DNA of 64,000 nucleotides. Source: Bugulina stolonifera (taxonomy: Eukaryota > Bryozoa > Gymnolaemata > Cheilostomatida > Bugulidae). The position numbers and the translations under genes are program-made. Shown here one piece after another: positions 1 through 10,637 of the stretch (position 1 is its first letter; the number at the start of each line of letters is the position of its first letter). The notes beneath the pieces are model-generated. The model saw nothing but the letters and a program-made list of their open reading frames with translations. It was not told the DNA's origin and made no database searches. Location of the stretch: positions 7,833,501-7,897,500 of the forward strand of contig OW285192.1 of the NCBI GenBank assembly GCA_935421135.1. Reading direction: 5' to 3'.

Positions 1-130
1 GTTTTTCTCTTTTTCTCTAGTTATAACTTATGCAAATCTCCACACTTTTGAATGTCAAATAACAAGCTATTATAAAAATTCACAATATTTACAACGTAGT
101 TGCCTTTTGGAACCAAATATCCAGGATGCG
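1..130. repeat. Diverged duplicate of an intronic block of the neighbouring sushi gene
   Basis: Bases from about 20 onward resemble the stretch from about 8648: both read GTTATAACTTA, then CTCCACACTTTTGA, followed by weaker similarity. This is the leftmost part of a segmental duplication that also covers the leader exon and the 5' exon of the two sushi genes. On the minus strand both copies contain AAAAGTGTGGAGAT, which reads K-C-G-D like the start of a sushi domain. It may be an exon relic, but the left copy runs into a stop quickly. Confidence 0.55.
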
Positions 131-238
131 GCTGGAATGTTCTTGTAATGAACATACATGTACATTGCAGTCTCAACCTTGATAGATGTTCTTTGTGGAA
201 CTAATGGTACCTATATAGAGGTGTACTAACTCAGGATA

Positions 239-255
239 AAAAAGTGCTTTACTAA
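239..255. repeat. Target-site duplication of the SINE, left copy
   Basis: A 17-base direct repeat that matches 537-553 with one mismatch (A/G). It brackets the SINE exactly. Confidence 0.8.
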
Positions 256-536
256 ACTCACCAGCCTATACTCTTCGGCGTGACCAGCTTCTTGCAGCTT
301 GCACTGCCAGGTGCCAGTGCTGGCCAACTCCCTGTAAGAAAGGCCCTTTTTTGGCAGGGGTGGAAGAGTTGCCTCGAAGCCATGCAGATTTGTATGACCC
401 CAAGGACTTTTATATGAGGCACGGGAGCAATTGTGGCTGGATGCTCTTCCTAACACCACTGTGACCGGGATTCGAACTTGGAACCTTCCGCATGAAAGTT
501 CAGCATTCTAACCACTCAGCCACGGCTGCTCCTTCT
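256..536 (-). mobile_element. tRNA-derived SINE, full length with target-site duplication
   Basis: Read on the minus strand, the head looks like a tRNA. It has an A box (TGGCTGAGTGG) followed about 40 bases later by a B box (GTTCGAATCCC), the internal RNA polymerase III promoter. The body continues for about 200 bases into a non-tRNA part that ends with GAAGAGTATAGGC and GTGAGT. A second copy of the same family lies at 62321-62603 on the plus strand. Flanking direct repeats AAAAAGTGCTTTRCTAA at 239-255 and 537-553 (17 bases, one mismatch) are a target-site duplication, so this copy was retrotransposed as a unit. It lies in the intron after the leader exon of the left-hand sushi gene. It has no coding capacity and would depend on a LINE partner. 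Confidence 0.85.
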
Positions 537-553
537 AAAAAGTGCTTTGCTAA
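537..553. repeat. Target-site duplication of the SINE, right copy
   Basis: Right-hand partner of the repeat at 239-255, immediately outside the tRNA-like head of the SINE. Confidence 0.8.
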
Positions 554-799
554 TCACTGATAAAATAAAAAAAATCTAGTGAAGAAATCTCAATAACAGG
601 CTTAGCTTTTTAGTTATATAAGGACTTTACGGACGCTCTGTATAGCCTGTTATTGTGAGATGTGTAAAAGATAAGGTTTAGAGAACTAATTCAGCTGAAA
701 AAAAGCCTTTTCATTTCCATCAACAGGAACAGAGAAGTTGCCATCCAATGATCATGTATATTACATTCACTGACGGTTATTTTCTCTGGCATAACTTAC

Positions 800-875
800 C
801 ATCAGAGTCTGAGCAGATAACTCCATTAATAGCCAGGGATATGCTGGTTAGAAATATAATATAGCCTTGGGCCAT
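800..875 (-). CDS. Leader (signal peptide) exon of a second sushi-type gene, rest off the left edge
   Basis: On the minus strand an ATG at 875-873 opens 25 codons and one extra base, then a splice donor G|GTAAGT. The peptide starts MAQGYIIFLTSISLAINGVI and continues CSDSD. It is a short N-terminus, a hydrophobic core and a small-residue region, which is a typical secretory signal. The exon is preceded by an acceptor TTGTAG ending at 905, so the exon spans 800-904. It is nearly identical to the leader exon at 8964-9039 of the complete sushi gene, with the same splice phase, so this is the first coding exon of a tandem paralogue transcribed leftward. The sushi exons should lie beyond position 1. 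Function is inferred only from the paralogue. Confidence 0.8.
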
Positions 876-2039
876 AGTGTTAAAGTTGTGGCTTTTCTCA
901 AGTTCTACAATGGACGAAGGAAAGAAGAACGAAATGATAGAGCGCTTTAGCAAGGATGACTACATACATTGTTAGTGTCTTCGCAGCCTAAATTTTAGGC
1001 ACAGGCCAACTTGTCAAAGAATCTATGGCCTACTTCGATCAAAGGGCCACGAACACACCGACCTGGGCCAAAAGCAAAATCCTCATATGCATGCCAGAAA
1101 CCTGCATGTCGGTGTGTGGATGAGCTAAGAATGATTTTCTCTAACCAAGAGAGAGAGAGATCCCAAACAATAGCCTTTTTGGCCTACGCCGAACAGCCAT
1201 CTTAGAATTTTTATTTGCGGCCAGTTCACAAAGACTACATGGTACACTTTGATGCACAATATGTCTTCTTATAAACAGTATTGCACAGACTGTACTAAAT
1301 ACATCTTATATAACTGCAAAGAACCATTTGAATATCTCAGCTACTTGTGCATTTCCGTACGCATATCGTACATTGTACATAACATTTATATCATCATACA
1401 AGCTAAACTAACTACAGGTGTACATGTACATGTATGTTCATCATCACTGTATATGACTGTTTAGTCACATGTACATGTAGTACATTTGATTCAACTAAAA
1501 GCTTAAACTTTAAAAAAATTCCCGAGCTCTGACGATTCTAGAACAACTCGAAATATCTAAAAGTTTCCAGCCTACACCTACTTTAAAATTGGACACAAGT
1601 ATCTCTTGATGAAAAACAACATTACCATGGATCATACAAGATTTATATAAAATAATATTCTAAAGTCTATAACTCGTTGTGCATCCACTATACATTGCAT
1701 ATATTGAACTTTGTGAACGTGTGAATCAGTTGAATATGAAACAAATTTACTGATTAAATAAAATAGGTCTCACAGCAATATTATAGACCTTCTGGTGTCC
1801 AATTCTGCCAGTAGAAGTCTCTGATAATTATCATTATCTCTCAGCTTACACATTGTAGACAGTAGAATGGAATTATTTCCTTAGTGTATAAATACATGTA
1901 CTATGATGGAAGTTATTGAAGAACTACATGTATTAGTCTAAATATAAATAATATATTATATTTACCACTTGTATAGACACTCTACATTATCTCATAGTCC
2001 AACACTCTGTTTAAATCTGTAAGCTTTTGCGTTACTTAC

Positions 2040-2362
2040 CTGCTGGGGCCGGCCTCAGGCTAGGAGTTCCAAGCTACAATGTAGTGTTGTGATCCGTAAG
2101 ACAGTAAATTATATTTTGTGTGCATCCAACCATGCATTTTACAGTTTACAAGGGAGATGACTACACATTTAATACAGTGTTATTCTATTATTATAATTCT
2201 CGTATGTTGCACGTGGGCGACATGCCATACCATTGCTGTAGGATGCACCAACCATAAACTTAGAATATACATACATACATGTACAAATGTACACGGGGGT
2301 AATGTGCATTATATATTAGTCAACTGTTTCCATCTATAGTGTTAGTCGCGAACCACAATATG
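2040..2362 (-). promoter_or_regulatory. 5' non-coding exon and promoter block of the left-hand sushi gene
   Basis: A strong minus-strand donor CAG|GTAAGTAAC ends an exon at 2040. The exon and about 300 bases upstream are conserved with 9283-9690 in front of the complete sushi gene. Shared words include GGCTCAGGCTAGGAGTT-like sequence, ACAAGGGAGATGACT, TTAATACAGTGTT, ATTCTCGTATGTTGCAC and GTTAGTCGCGAACCACAAT. No ATG-opened reading frame is shared, so I take it as 5' UTR plus promoter. The transcription start is not defined by the sequence. Confidence 0.55.
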
Positions 2363-3076
2363 GTATTAGTTTGACTATGCTATACTGGATCAGGTACACT
2401 TAAATAAGCCATGTAGTACAAAGTCAGCATCTAGTATAAGATATTGCAAATCCAATTATATAATGTGTTAGAAGTGAGTCTTGGTTATTGGCTGAATAAG
2501 AATCAAGGCAACCGGTGAGTTAGTACAACACCTTGCCATACTGGAGCCATGTCAACGAACAACAAAGTGGGATTGCCGAAGCTCATGGCTTCCACCCTCA
2601 GTGAAGCAGAGATTTACGTGCAAAGATGGAAAAAAAAAGATGGTTTACTCGAGCCAAAATCTCTATGTCCCCTGCCTTGCAACTTGGTCTGGATGAAGTA
2701 AGGAGTTGTGCCACCTTGTGTGAAAGTTCGCCATTACTATTGGTGCTCCGTGGACCAATCATAGACTACATCAGTTCCGTATAAGCACTCTACATTTATA
2801 GTACCTTAATTGTCAGTCCTTATTGGGCTTATGTTAGCAATTCCGTGACTAACAGCAAGATTTCCACCGTTCGATCAACTGTCACAAATGGAAGCCCCAG
2901 TTGGGGTTTCTATTTGGCTTTTTTTGGCCTTTGTGCAGTTTTTCCATCATATTGTTGAAAAACACTAATACGTCATGTACAAAACATGTAGCTACATAAT
3001 TCTGATTGTTTGGTACTTTTGACCTTCCAACCTAATATAGAGCATTCGAAGTGACCATATAATTCGGCTGTGTATA

Positions 3077-3108
3077 TACATGTACATGTACATGTACATG
3101 TACATGTA
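3077..3108. repeat. TACATG hexanucleotide repeat
   Basis: An uninterrupted self-complementary (TACATG)n tract. Shorter runs of the same word occur at 9507-9527, 61007-61026 and 63495-63512. It lies downstream of the stop codon of the complete sushi gene. Confidence 0.85.
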
Positions 3109-3748
3109 AGTACAAAATGTATATGCAACACTGTAGCATTATAATGCTTCTAATATTGTTTTAAGTAATAATAATTAAAAATAATGGAAGCTTGATATAT
3201 CTTACCCTAGACAAAAGCTTGTTTATGTAACAGAAAGCAACATAACATTTGTCAGAATGGACACAAACTCTAAAAACCTAGTGTTTAATCATCCTCTGTA
3301 GTTGTATGCTGCTTACATGTCGTACATGACACAGATCTCATATACAATGTAAACTAAATTTTACCTTATATGCATACATGTATGTACACCAAAGTAATAT
3401 CTGACTTCCAAGATATTGCTGAGTGACATAATACATGTATATTTTACGTAAATTTCAAACATAGAGCTGAGCTACAGTTTTAGTACCTTCTTTTAGACAA
3501 GCACCAGCACCTTCGCTTAGCTCACATTTTGTTAATGGATTAGGCATGAGACAATATAGTTAAGATGATAATATATTTATAACAAGCAGCTTTTGTTCAA
3601 TTATATAACTGGTTGCGTCTGATATAATATCAGTTCAAGTCTTGTGACAATTAAATGCAAACGATGAATTATACTTGAATTATTTAGATAACACAAATGT
3701 TAAAAGTCATCTACTCTGCTATCTTATTCTTAGAATTGTTTCCCGTGT

Positions 3749-6700
3749 TCAAGCAGAGATCTCCTTTCCAACTCCACTGGTACTGCTTACCATAGCTGAG
3801 TCATCGCCATTCTTAAATGTTACATAAGAAAACAACGATTTACCATTTCTACAACAGAGACAGTTAAGAGCATTGAATCGTCGTAGTTTAATTTACAATA
3901 TTACAATAACAACTGTAGACAAACCAGTGAATATATCATTTAGTTTAACGTGTTTTGATAGTGCACACGGGAAAATATAAAACTACACTATACTGAAATA
4001 CACTGCTGCTACTACTACTGTCATTATACCATCATCCAGTATCATGACTGTGCTGCCGATAGTGTTGCTATGTTGCTGTAGCACATCTCACCACGCCACA
4101 TCACGTCACAATACATAATACATGTGCATCCTGAAACCTTGCTATACATTTATGTACTTGAAATACTATTGATAACTCAATTCGTCTCAGACACACTACC
4201 AAACAAACATACATGTACATGGTGTACAGTACATGTTGTAATTCATAAGCTATAGCTGGTTATACACAGGTTGTCCTCTCTCTATAGACAAATTAGGAGT
4301 AGACAACTTCAAATTGTCATCAATAGCTAAAATTAATTTTCTATAAAAGATAGACAATTGAAGGTAGGTTTTTCAAATTATTTAGTTTGTTGTAAACTAT
4401 AACTTACTTAATCATTTCTAACAACAAGCTTGTAATTGGTGCGTTGTTTACCTACCTCCTATCTTGGCATATTTTATGCACCAGGAATATAACAGACAGC
4501 ATGGTTATGACACCAAAGAGAGCACAGGCTATAGCTAAGCCTGCTAGGGCAGCACCATGAAAATGGGTGGAGTCTTTAGATGCCTGGTCACTCTGCTTAT
4601 CAAAACCTCTGCTGCTCCCTAGTAGAACAAAGTAAAACTACAGTCAATATAATATTTGTAATGTATTTATATAACACAAAATGCGAATATGTACAAGTCA
4701 TGCCAAATCAAATCAAAGGCTCTGACTGTAGTTCATACAGTAATATTACAGTCAATATGATATTATTTGTAATGGCGACCTTGCTTGCAGCAGGAAAAGT
4801 CAAGGAGAGAGGAAGAAGAGATTATAGGGTGTTCAATTTCATGTAGTGTAAGCAGTGGTCAAAGTTAGGGGGGTGTGGGGGACGCAGTCCCCCACCATAA
4901 ATTTTAGGGGGTCCCTCAGACTGATAGACCCCTCTACAGATTACTATTATAATAATAATACAGATTGGACTATATTTTACCTTGAGATCTTGGACCATAT
5001 TTTAACCTGAAGTTTTTGGATCTTGCACCATTTCGGTGTCTAATTTTGATAAGGTTTCCAATTTCCAGGAGGGCGCTCAGGCACCCCTCCCGGACCCTCC
5101 CCGCCAGTGCGCTTCGCACCCTCAAGTGATTATGTCTGCTACCCTAGAGACCCCCCACCTCTTTTCTTAGACTTTGACCACTGAGTGTAAGTCATGAAAA
5201 CTTATAAAAATTGACCTTGTTTAAATATATTCTTTAATCTTTATATACAGCAATTTCTGGAAATTGGAAGTATTTAGACCTTGATCAGGTGGCAGCTCAC
5301 AAGTGGGAGTGCCTCCCCAACGCCCATCACTTCTACAGTGAATCTGAGGAACTCCGATTAGCGTGTATCCTTCATCACAGCTATAATCAGCAACTGAGTT
5401 ATATGTAGTAGAATTCCATGAGTGCTTTCCATGATGGATGAAGGGTGGTGTGTGACAATCTACAACTATGTACCACATGGAAGTTATTAGCATGTTTCAA
5501 GAAACTAGGATTGTGTTTAGTTTAGCTTCTTTTGGAAACATGAAAACAATTTACAACTGAGCAATGGTACATAAAAAAATAACAACAATTATTTTCAGTC
5601 GTGGTATTCCACTTACCTAGCTTACACTTAGGACCTTGATGTGAAACTTACGCAAACATATGGGTGGCTCTGACCATGTCCCATCAGAGAGGCAGCTAAC
5701 ATACGGAGAACCATGTAACTCAAACCCTTTTAAACATTCATACCTTACTTCACTTTCATAGTTGACTCCTCCAGTAAGGGTTCTAGTTGCATGTGTGACT
5801 GATGGCGGGTCACCACAAGACACCTCTATAAATACAAGACATTTAAGTTGTAAACCTTAGTCTACAAAGACACACAAACCTTTTTCTAGCAAATACAACT
5901 GTGCAAACCCAACTCCTTCTCATGAAACGTTGCTAGACATCACCTCGCTTACACAAGCTATGTTTTGACTCAAATAATTCACAAGTAGAAAAGTCAGGTA
6001 GGACCATGTAAACAGGCTGTGATATTTGTGCCATGCAATTTCTTTTGGAAGATATCTGTATCTATATAAAATGTATATAAAGGAGATTTACATGTATTAG
6101 CTTACTGATGCATTCTGGGTAGGCTCCCCACACGCCTGTGGCCAGACATTTGACGGAGCTGTTAGCTATTGGACGATATCCATAGTCACATTGGTATGGC
6201 ACTTCCTGTCCATATAGATGATTACCCCGGGAAAGTCGAATAGCATTTGGTATGTTAAGGGGCAGTCCACAGTCCTTAGCTGCAAGTGAAATTTGTAACA
6301 TTTTGACCATTCTACGGTCAGCCTTGGTACTTGTAAACTGTAAATATTGTAGGTTGTGCTATTCCTTGGTTGGATGTTGCCTACCCTATTCCATCAACTC
6401 CAGAGGCTATTATACTAAATCCACTGTTCTTTGAGTGTGTGTGTGGAGCGTTGAAATATACAGTATAATCAATTTTTTCTGTATCTGTTGTTCTTCTTAT
6501 AAACATTGACTATTCGCACACTAAAACCTGTCGCCTTTTGTCCTTTTAGTATAATGTGCCCCGTAATATGATCCATGTATAATGGATTGCACATGCGATT
6601 AATTGTATAACCGCAGTATAACTTCTAAAATCTGATGTTGTAGTTTTATTTCCACTGATTGATGCTGGATAAAGCCTATGAAATTGTTGGCTAAAAGAAA

Positions 6701-9039
6701 ATTTGCGAAATAATAAACTGTAAATGAGAATCAACCATAGAGCTTACGTCTGCACTCTGGTATGAGTTTCCACTGGCCGCTGAATGTACATATACTCATG
6801 TAACCTTGGGTTTGGTTACTTAAAACATATCCTCTCTGGTACAATGTATATCCATCCAAGCAGTAATACGTTGCATTCATGTGTAAATATGTAGATCCAT
6901 ATGTTCTTCTTCCTCCACTTATTTCAGGTGGTGGTCCACAGTCCTTCTCTAAATATTGAGTTTAGAACATAGTCTACATTTCAGAGAATACCTACTAAAA
7001 TACAATTACGAGTTCGGAACTAATACTGAAGTTAGCATATCGTAGTTGTAAAAGTTATTGTGTCATTAATAGCACTCACAACTCCAAAGTAAAATCTTCA
7101 ATGTTACTGGATCTATTTTTACACTTTGGATTTGTCAGTAGAATCCAGAGAAGGACGAACTAGCTAGGAGCAGATATTCTTGAGTGCCGTATGAGTATGA
7201 GTAGGCAGCTCAAAAACACATTGTAGCTTATAAACGGCTATATGAGCAACGATGTGCAGATATTGGCGGCCATTTTAAATTCTTCAACTTTAATAATTGA
7301 AACATAGTGATCAAGTATAAATAGATAATTGATTTTCTTATTGCAAGGAATTCATTACTGAACAGCCAGGGACTTAATTCCACATTTGATCTGTAAAAAT
7401 AGCCCATCCCTGACTGCCCTAGGTGATTAGGTATCGCCGAGACCTCAGGTGCAATTCCAAGTCAGGGTGGAGCTATTTTTATAAGATGTGAGGCCGAGTC
7501 CCTGGCTGTTCAGTAATAAATTCCTTGCAATGTCTATGAGAAACAGCTTAAATAGATACTTACTTTTACACCTGCCTTCCATAGCAGACCAATTTCCATT
7601 GACACAAGTGATATGTGGATCGGTATCATTTAATTCATTGCCGTAGACACAGTAGTAACGTATCATCGTACCATTCTGGAATCTCCTATGGCAGAATAGT
7701 AACAGACAAGAACGCAAGTTCTAGTATTTTTGGAGTAATCATCCTATTTTCATTGACCACTTGGGTACTCTGGCAAAGTATTCTGCACGATATTCAGATA
7801 TGGATTGCTGCAAAAATTTGTTAATGTTAGAGTAAGTTCCAGAAAAATGCGCTGATATACAGATACATAGCAAGTACATGTGAGTGACTTTAGGAAAACA
7901 GAATGTAATTCTAAGCTTACTGTCCCTCTAAGTGTGTTAATATTTCAACATCGACAGTCGAAGCTATTTCTGGATCTCCACACTCCTTACCTATAACAAG
8001 TTTATATGTTGTTATACTAATAAAATATCGTCAGCAAAATAACTTGAGGACATGGTTGCGATATTATCAGTCAATGGCGTTGGAGAGTACAAGTTTTCAT
8101 TACAGACAACAATGAACAATGCAGTTGCTATTTAAGTCCACACAATTCATTTCTAGTAAATGCTTGTAAGATAGCAATCACAAATCAGTTTTTGGATAAA
8201 CATGGTATGGTAGGAACTCAGATTTAAAATATGTTAGCCTGTGTTCCAGGCAGACTGGCAGAGCCCTTGGAATGTATGTGTAACTCTGCATTGACTATTA
8301 ATAGTTGAGTAACATAAATAGTAAATGATCCATGTAGCTGAGTATACAATTTTGTAGATTCTTTATTTAGTTTATGGGTGAAATAATTGTATATTTGATG
8401 ATAGATGTACATACATAATAAATATGGAGTTAGCACACCTTTGCTAGATTAGAAACTTACTGCATACATATAAATATTGCTGTTCAATAAATCAAGCGGC
8501 TATATAGAGTCATTTTCTTAGTCTACACTTCATTACAATATGTATGCTACTACGGTTCTACAATTTAAACAAAGGGACAAACAATTGTACTTGTAAAGAT
8601 ACATGCAAAGTTATTTTGCTTTTGAGTTAGTAAACCTATCAGAGTAGTTATAACTTACGTGAGTATCTCCACACTTTTGATTGACAATCAACAAATCATT
8701 ACTGAAGTTCAAAATGTTTAATTGGCATTTAAATATAAATTTCCTGAACATTACTAGAGATTTTCACTTCAATTTAATTTCAATGAGCATGCATTGTAGT
8801 CTCAGCCTATAACTTGTTATTGTGAGGTGTGTAAAATACGTGCTTTAGAGAACTAATTCTGCTGGAAAAACTTTTTTATACCTCTACTAGTGGAGTGGAC
8901 CATCCAATGATCACGTATATTACATTCACTGACTGTTATTTTCTCTGATATATTATAGCTTACTATCAGGGTCTGAACAGATAACTCCATTAATAGCCAG
9001 GAATATGCTGGTTAGAAATATAATATAGCCTTGGGACAT
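3749..9039 (-). CDS. Type I membrane protein with five sushi (CCP) domains
   Basis: Nine minus-strand coding exons join in frame: 9039-8964, 7990-7921, 7685-7564, 6948-6748, 6279-6106, 5825-5652, 5465-5280, 4618-4456 and 3848-3749 (stop TGA), 421 aa. A 5' UTR part of the leader exon runs to 9085 (acceptor TTGTAG), and a further 5' exon ends at 9283. Residues 1-22 are a signal peptide. Sushi domains lie at about 29-88 (split over two exons), 93-155, 160-213, 218-271 and 276-328; each shows the Cys pattern with a Gly-x-Trp near the fourth Cys. Residues 357-381 are a hydrophobic membrane helix followed by HKICQDRR. The short tail contains YVTF (397-400), a possible YxxPhi sorting motif. Several N-glycosylation sequons are visible (NGT, NDT, NAT, NQT, NSS, NST). 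All single-exon sushi units are phase 1-1, as usual for this domain. Sushi proteins act in complement control, adhesion or recognition; which one applies here is unknown. The weakest junction is the donor after sushi 5 (CAAG|GTCTAA at 5280/5279). Confidence 0.85.
4853..5183. mobile_element. Non-autonomous hAT-type transposon (MITE), 331 bp
   Basis: The ends are inverted copies of CAGTGGTCAAAGT(C)TA, the CAGTGG start being typical of hAT elements. The element is flanked by a perfect 8-bp direct repeat AGTGTAAG (4845-4852 and 5184-5191), the target duplication length of the hAT superfamily. The interior is rich in C and G runs and has no coding potential. It lies in the intron between the fifth sushi exon and the membrane-helix exon of the sushi gene. 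Confidence 0.85.
7340..7531. mobile_element. Palindromic (foldback) element in a sushi-gene intron
   Basis: The arms 7340-7375 and 7497-7531 are near-perfect inverted repeats reading ATTGCAAGGAATTYATTACT and GAACAGCCAGGGACT. The pairing continues imperfectly inward (CACAT...TAAAAATAGC...CCCTGACT), so almost the whole 192 bp can fold into one long hairpin. There is no reading frame and I saw no clear target duplication. A MITE or a decayed inverted duplication are both possible. Confidence 0.7.
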
Positions 9040-9282
9040 AGTGTTAGAGTAGCTGTTTACTTTGAGTTGTTGCTTTCCTCAAGTTCTACAATATAGACAG
9101 AGGACAGAAGAAAAAAATTACCCTATCAACTCTATCAAAGATGACTACTTGTACATTAAATTGACCGTGTTAACAATAAACATACAAATGTATTTTCCAC
9201 TGACATAACACTGTATATTGTTTCATAGTATAACTTTTTATTTAAATATATACATGTATGTATGAGTTTTTGTGTTACTTAC

Positions 9283-9690
9283 CAGCTGGGAACGGGCTCA
9301 GGCTAGGAGTTCTGAGTTAGTAATGTAATAAATTATATTTGTGTGCACCCAACCATGCGTTTATACGTTACAAGGGAGATGACTCCATATTTAATACAGT
9401 GTTTCTCTATTATTATTCTCGTATGTTGCACCAAGGGTTGCACGTAGGCGACATACCATACCATAAGCATGGATTCACCATAAATTTAGAGATATACATT
9501 TGTACATACATGTACATGTACATGTACTTGGGGCTGGGGGTGATGTGCATTATTTATTAGCCATTGACAAATATGTAAGTTGGGTACGTTACAAACAAAT
9601 ATTTCTTTACTGTCTCATTACTTCTCTAGCCGCTCAACTGCTTCCATCTACAGCATTAGTCGCGAACCACAATGTGGTTTTACTATGCTA
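9283..9690 (-). promoter_or_regulatory. 5' non-coding exon and promoter block of the complete sushi gene
   Basis: A minus-strand donor CTG|GTAAGTAAC ends an exon at 9283. The exon and the upstream sequence up to about 9685 match 2040-2362 in front of the left-hand paralogue. Homology stops near GTCGCGAACCACAATGTGG, which suggests the promoter lies inside the duplicated block. No obvious TATA box could be assigned. Confidence 0.5.
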
Positions 9691-10623
9691 CTTCAAGCGA
9701 TAAGCTCAGAGTTCAGATTGTGAAATCCCCATCGCTCAGTTGAGTGTTTCTGGTAGAGTTTAGTATTAGTAAACTAGTATAGTAAACCAGTCGAGTAAAG
9801 TGGTTTTACTAAAACAACATGGCGTTTAGAATACTGTTCTTTACATTCCAGTTTTTCTTCCTTCTGGTCCTGATTGTTTTTTCTCTTTATTTGTTGCTTT
9901 TGTCCCTGTTTTTATTTTGGCCTGTGTAACAGTATAACAAATATGCAATGTGTTCACCTTACACATGCAAAAATACATATTACTAGCATAATGTACTTGT
10001 ATATTGTGCGATATTTATTGCACAACAAATAAAGTCTCATATAATATGTACGTATTATACACAGTACACAGTACAACCATTGGTCAAACAAGAAACAGAA
10101 CGCATGTCACCTACATGTATGTTCCTTCATGTAGGTTATATTTATAATTATGTGCATGTAGATAGTGATATGCAGTACGTATTATCTAGTATATTGCAAT
10201 GCATCATAGAACATAGATTTACAGTGTAAAACTAAAAATAGTCGGTCAAGTGCTACTATCGTAATAATAAATAGTGTTTAGTGAGAGTTGTGGGCTCATG
10301 TTTGCATAACATTTGAGGAGTTGTGTCTTCAATGACGAGAAAATATTGTTCAAAATTTTTGTAAAAACTGTTTACCAAGCCAATTATAATTGGCTTTACA
10401 TGAAAAGATCTGAGAAATTTGACTCGCTGTCATCAAAAATAAGTAAAATTAATGTGCAAATGAAAGTTTTTGAGCTTTTATAATCTAAATCTTGATATTT
10501 CATATGAATTTCTTAAAATATCTCCATTTTCCTTTCAGTATTAATCTGCCGGTGTTTGAAACGTAGCTGGATTTTGAATTTTTTTGCATAGACATACAAT
10601 AACAATACAGAGATAAAGAAATA
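9691..10623. other. Intergenic spacer between divergent sushi and RBMX2 genes
   Basis: This roughly 0.9-kb spacer separates the leftward sushi gene from the rightward RBMX2 gene and should hold the RBMX2 promoter and 5' UTR. One recognisable word is AACATGGCG at 9816-9824, which resembles the YY1 core often found at housekeeping promoters. The functional assignment is only a guess. Confidence 0.35.
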
Positions 10624-10637
10624 ATGAACTCCCTGAC
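10624..10637 (+). CDS. RBMX2: 14-nt coding first exon of RBMX2
   Basis: ATG AAC TCC CTG AC followed by donor GTATGT. The two left-over bases join the single C after the acceptor TTACAG at 12886 to make a Thr codon, giving MNSLT then NAENLKK, which aligns with the conserved family start MNPLT. No other upstream ATG that I saw gives this peptide and phase. Confidence 0.8.

Noticed and set aside
470..535. A functional tRNA gene on the minus strand
   Set aside because: A and B boxes are present, but the acceptor ends do not pair well and the sequence continues into a SINE body with target duplications. It is a SINE head.
9819..9929. 36-residue hydrophobic open frame starting MAFRILFF
   Set aside because: It lies in a T-rich tract that forces Phe/Leu codons. 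It has no homology I recognise and is short enough to occur by chance.
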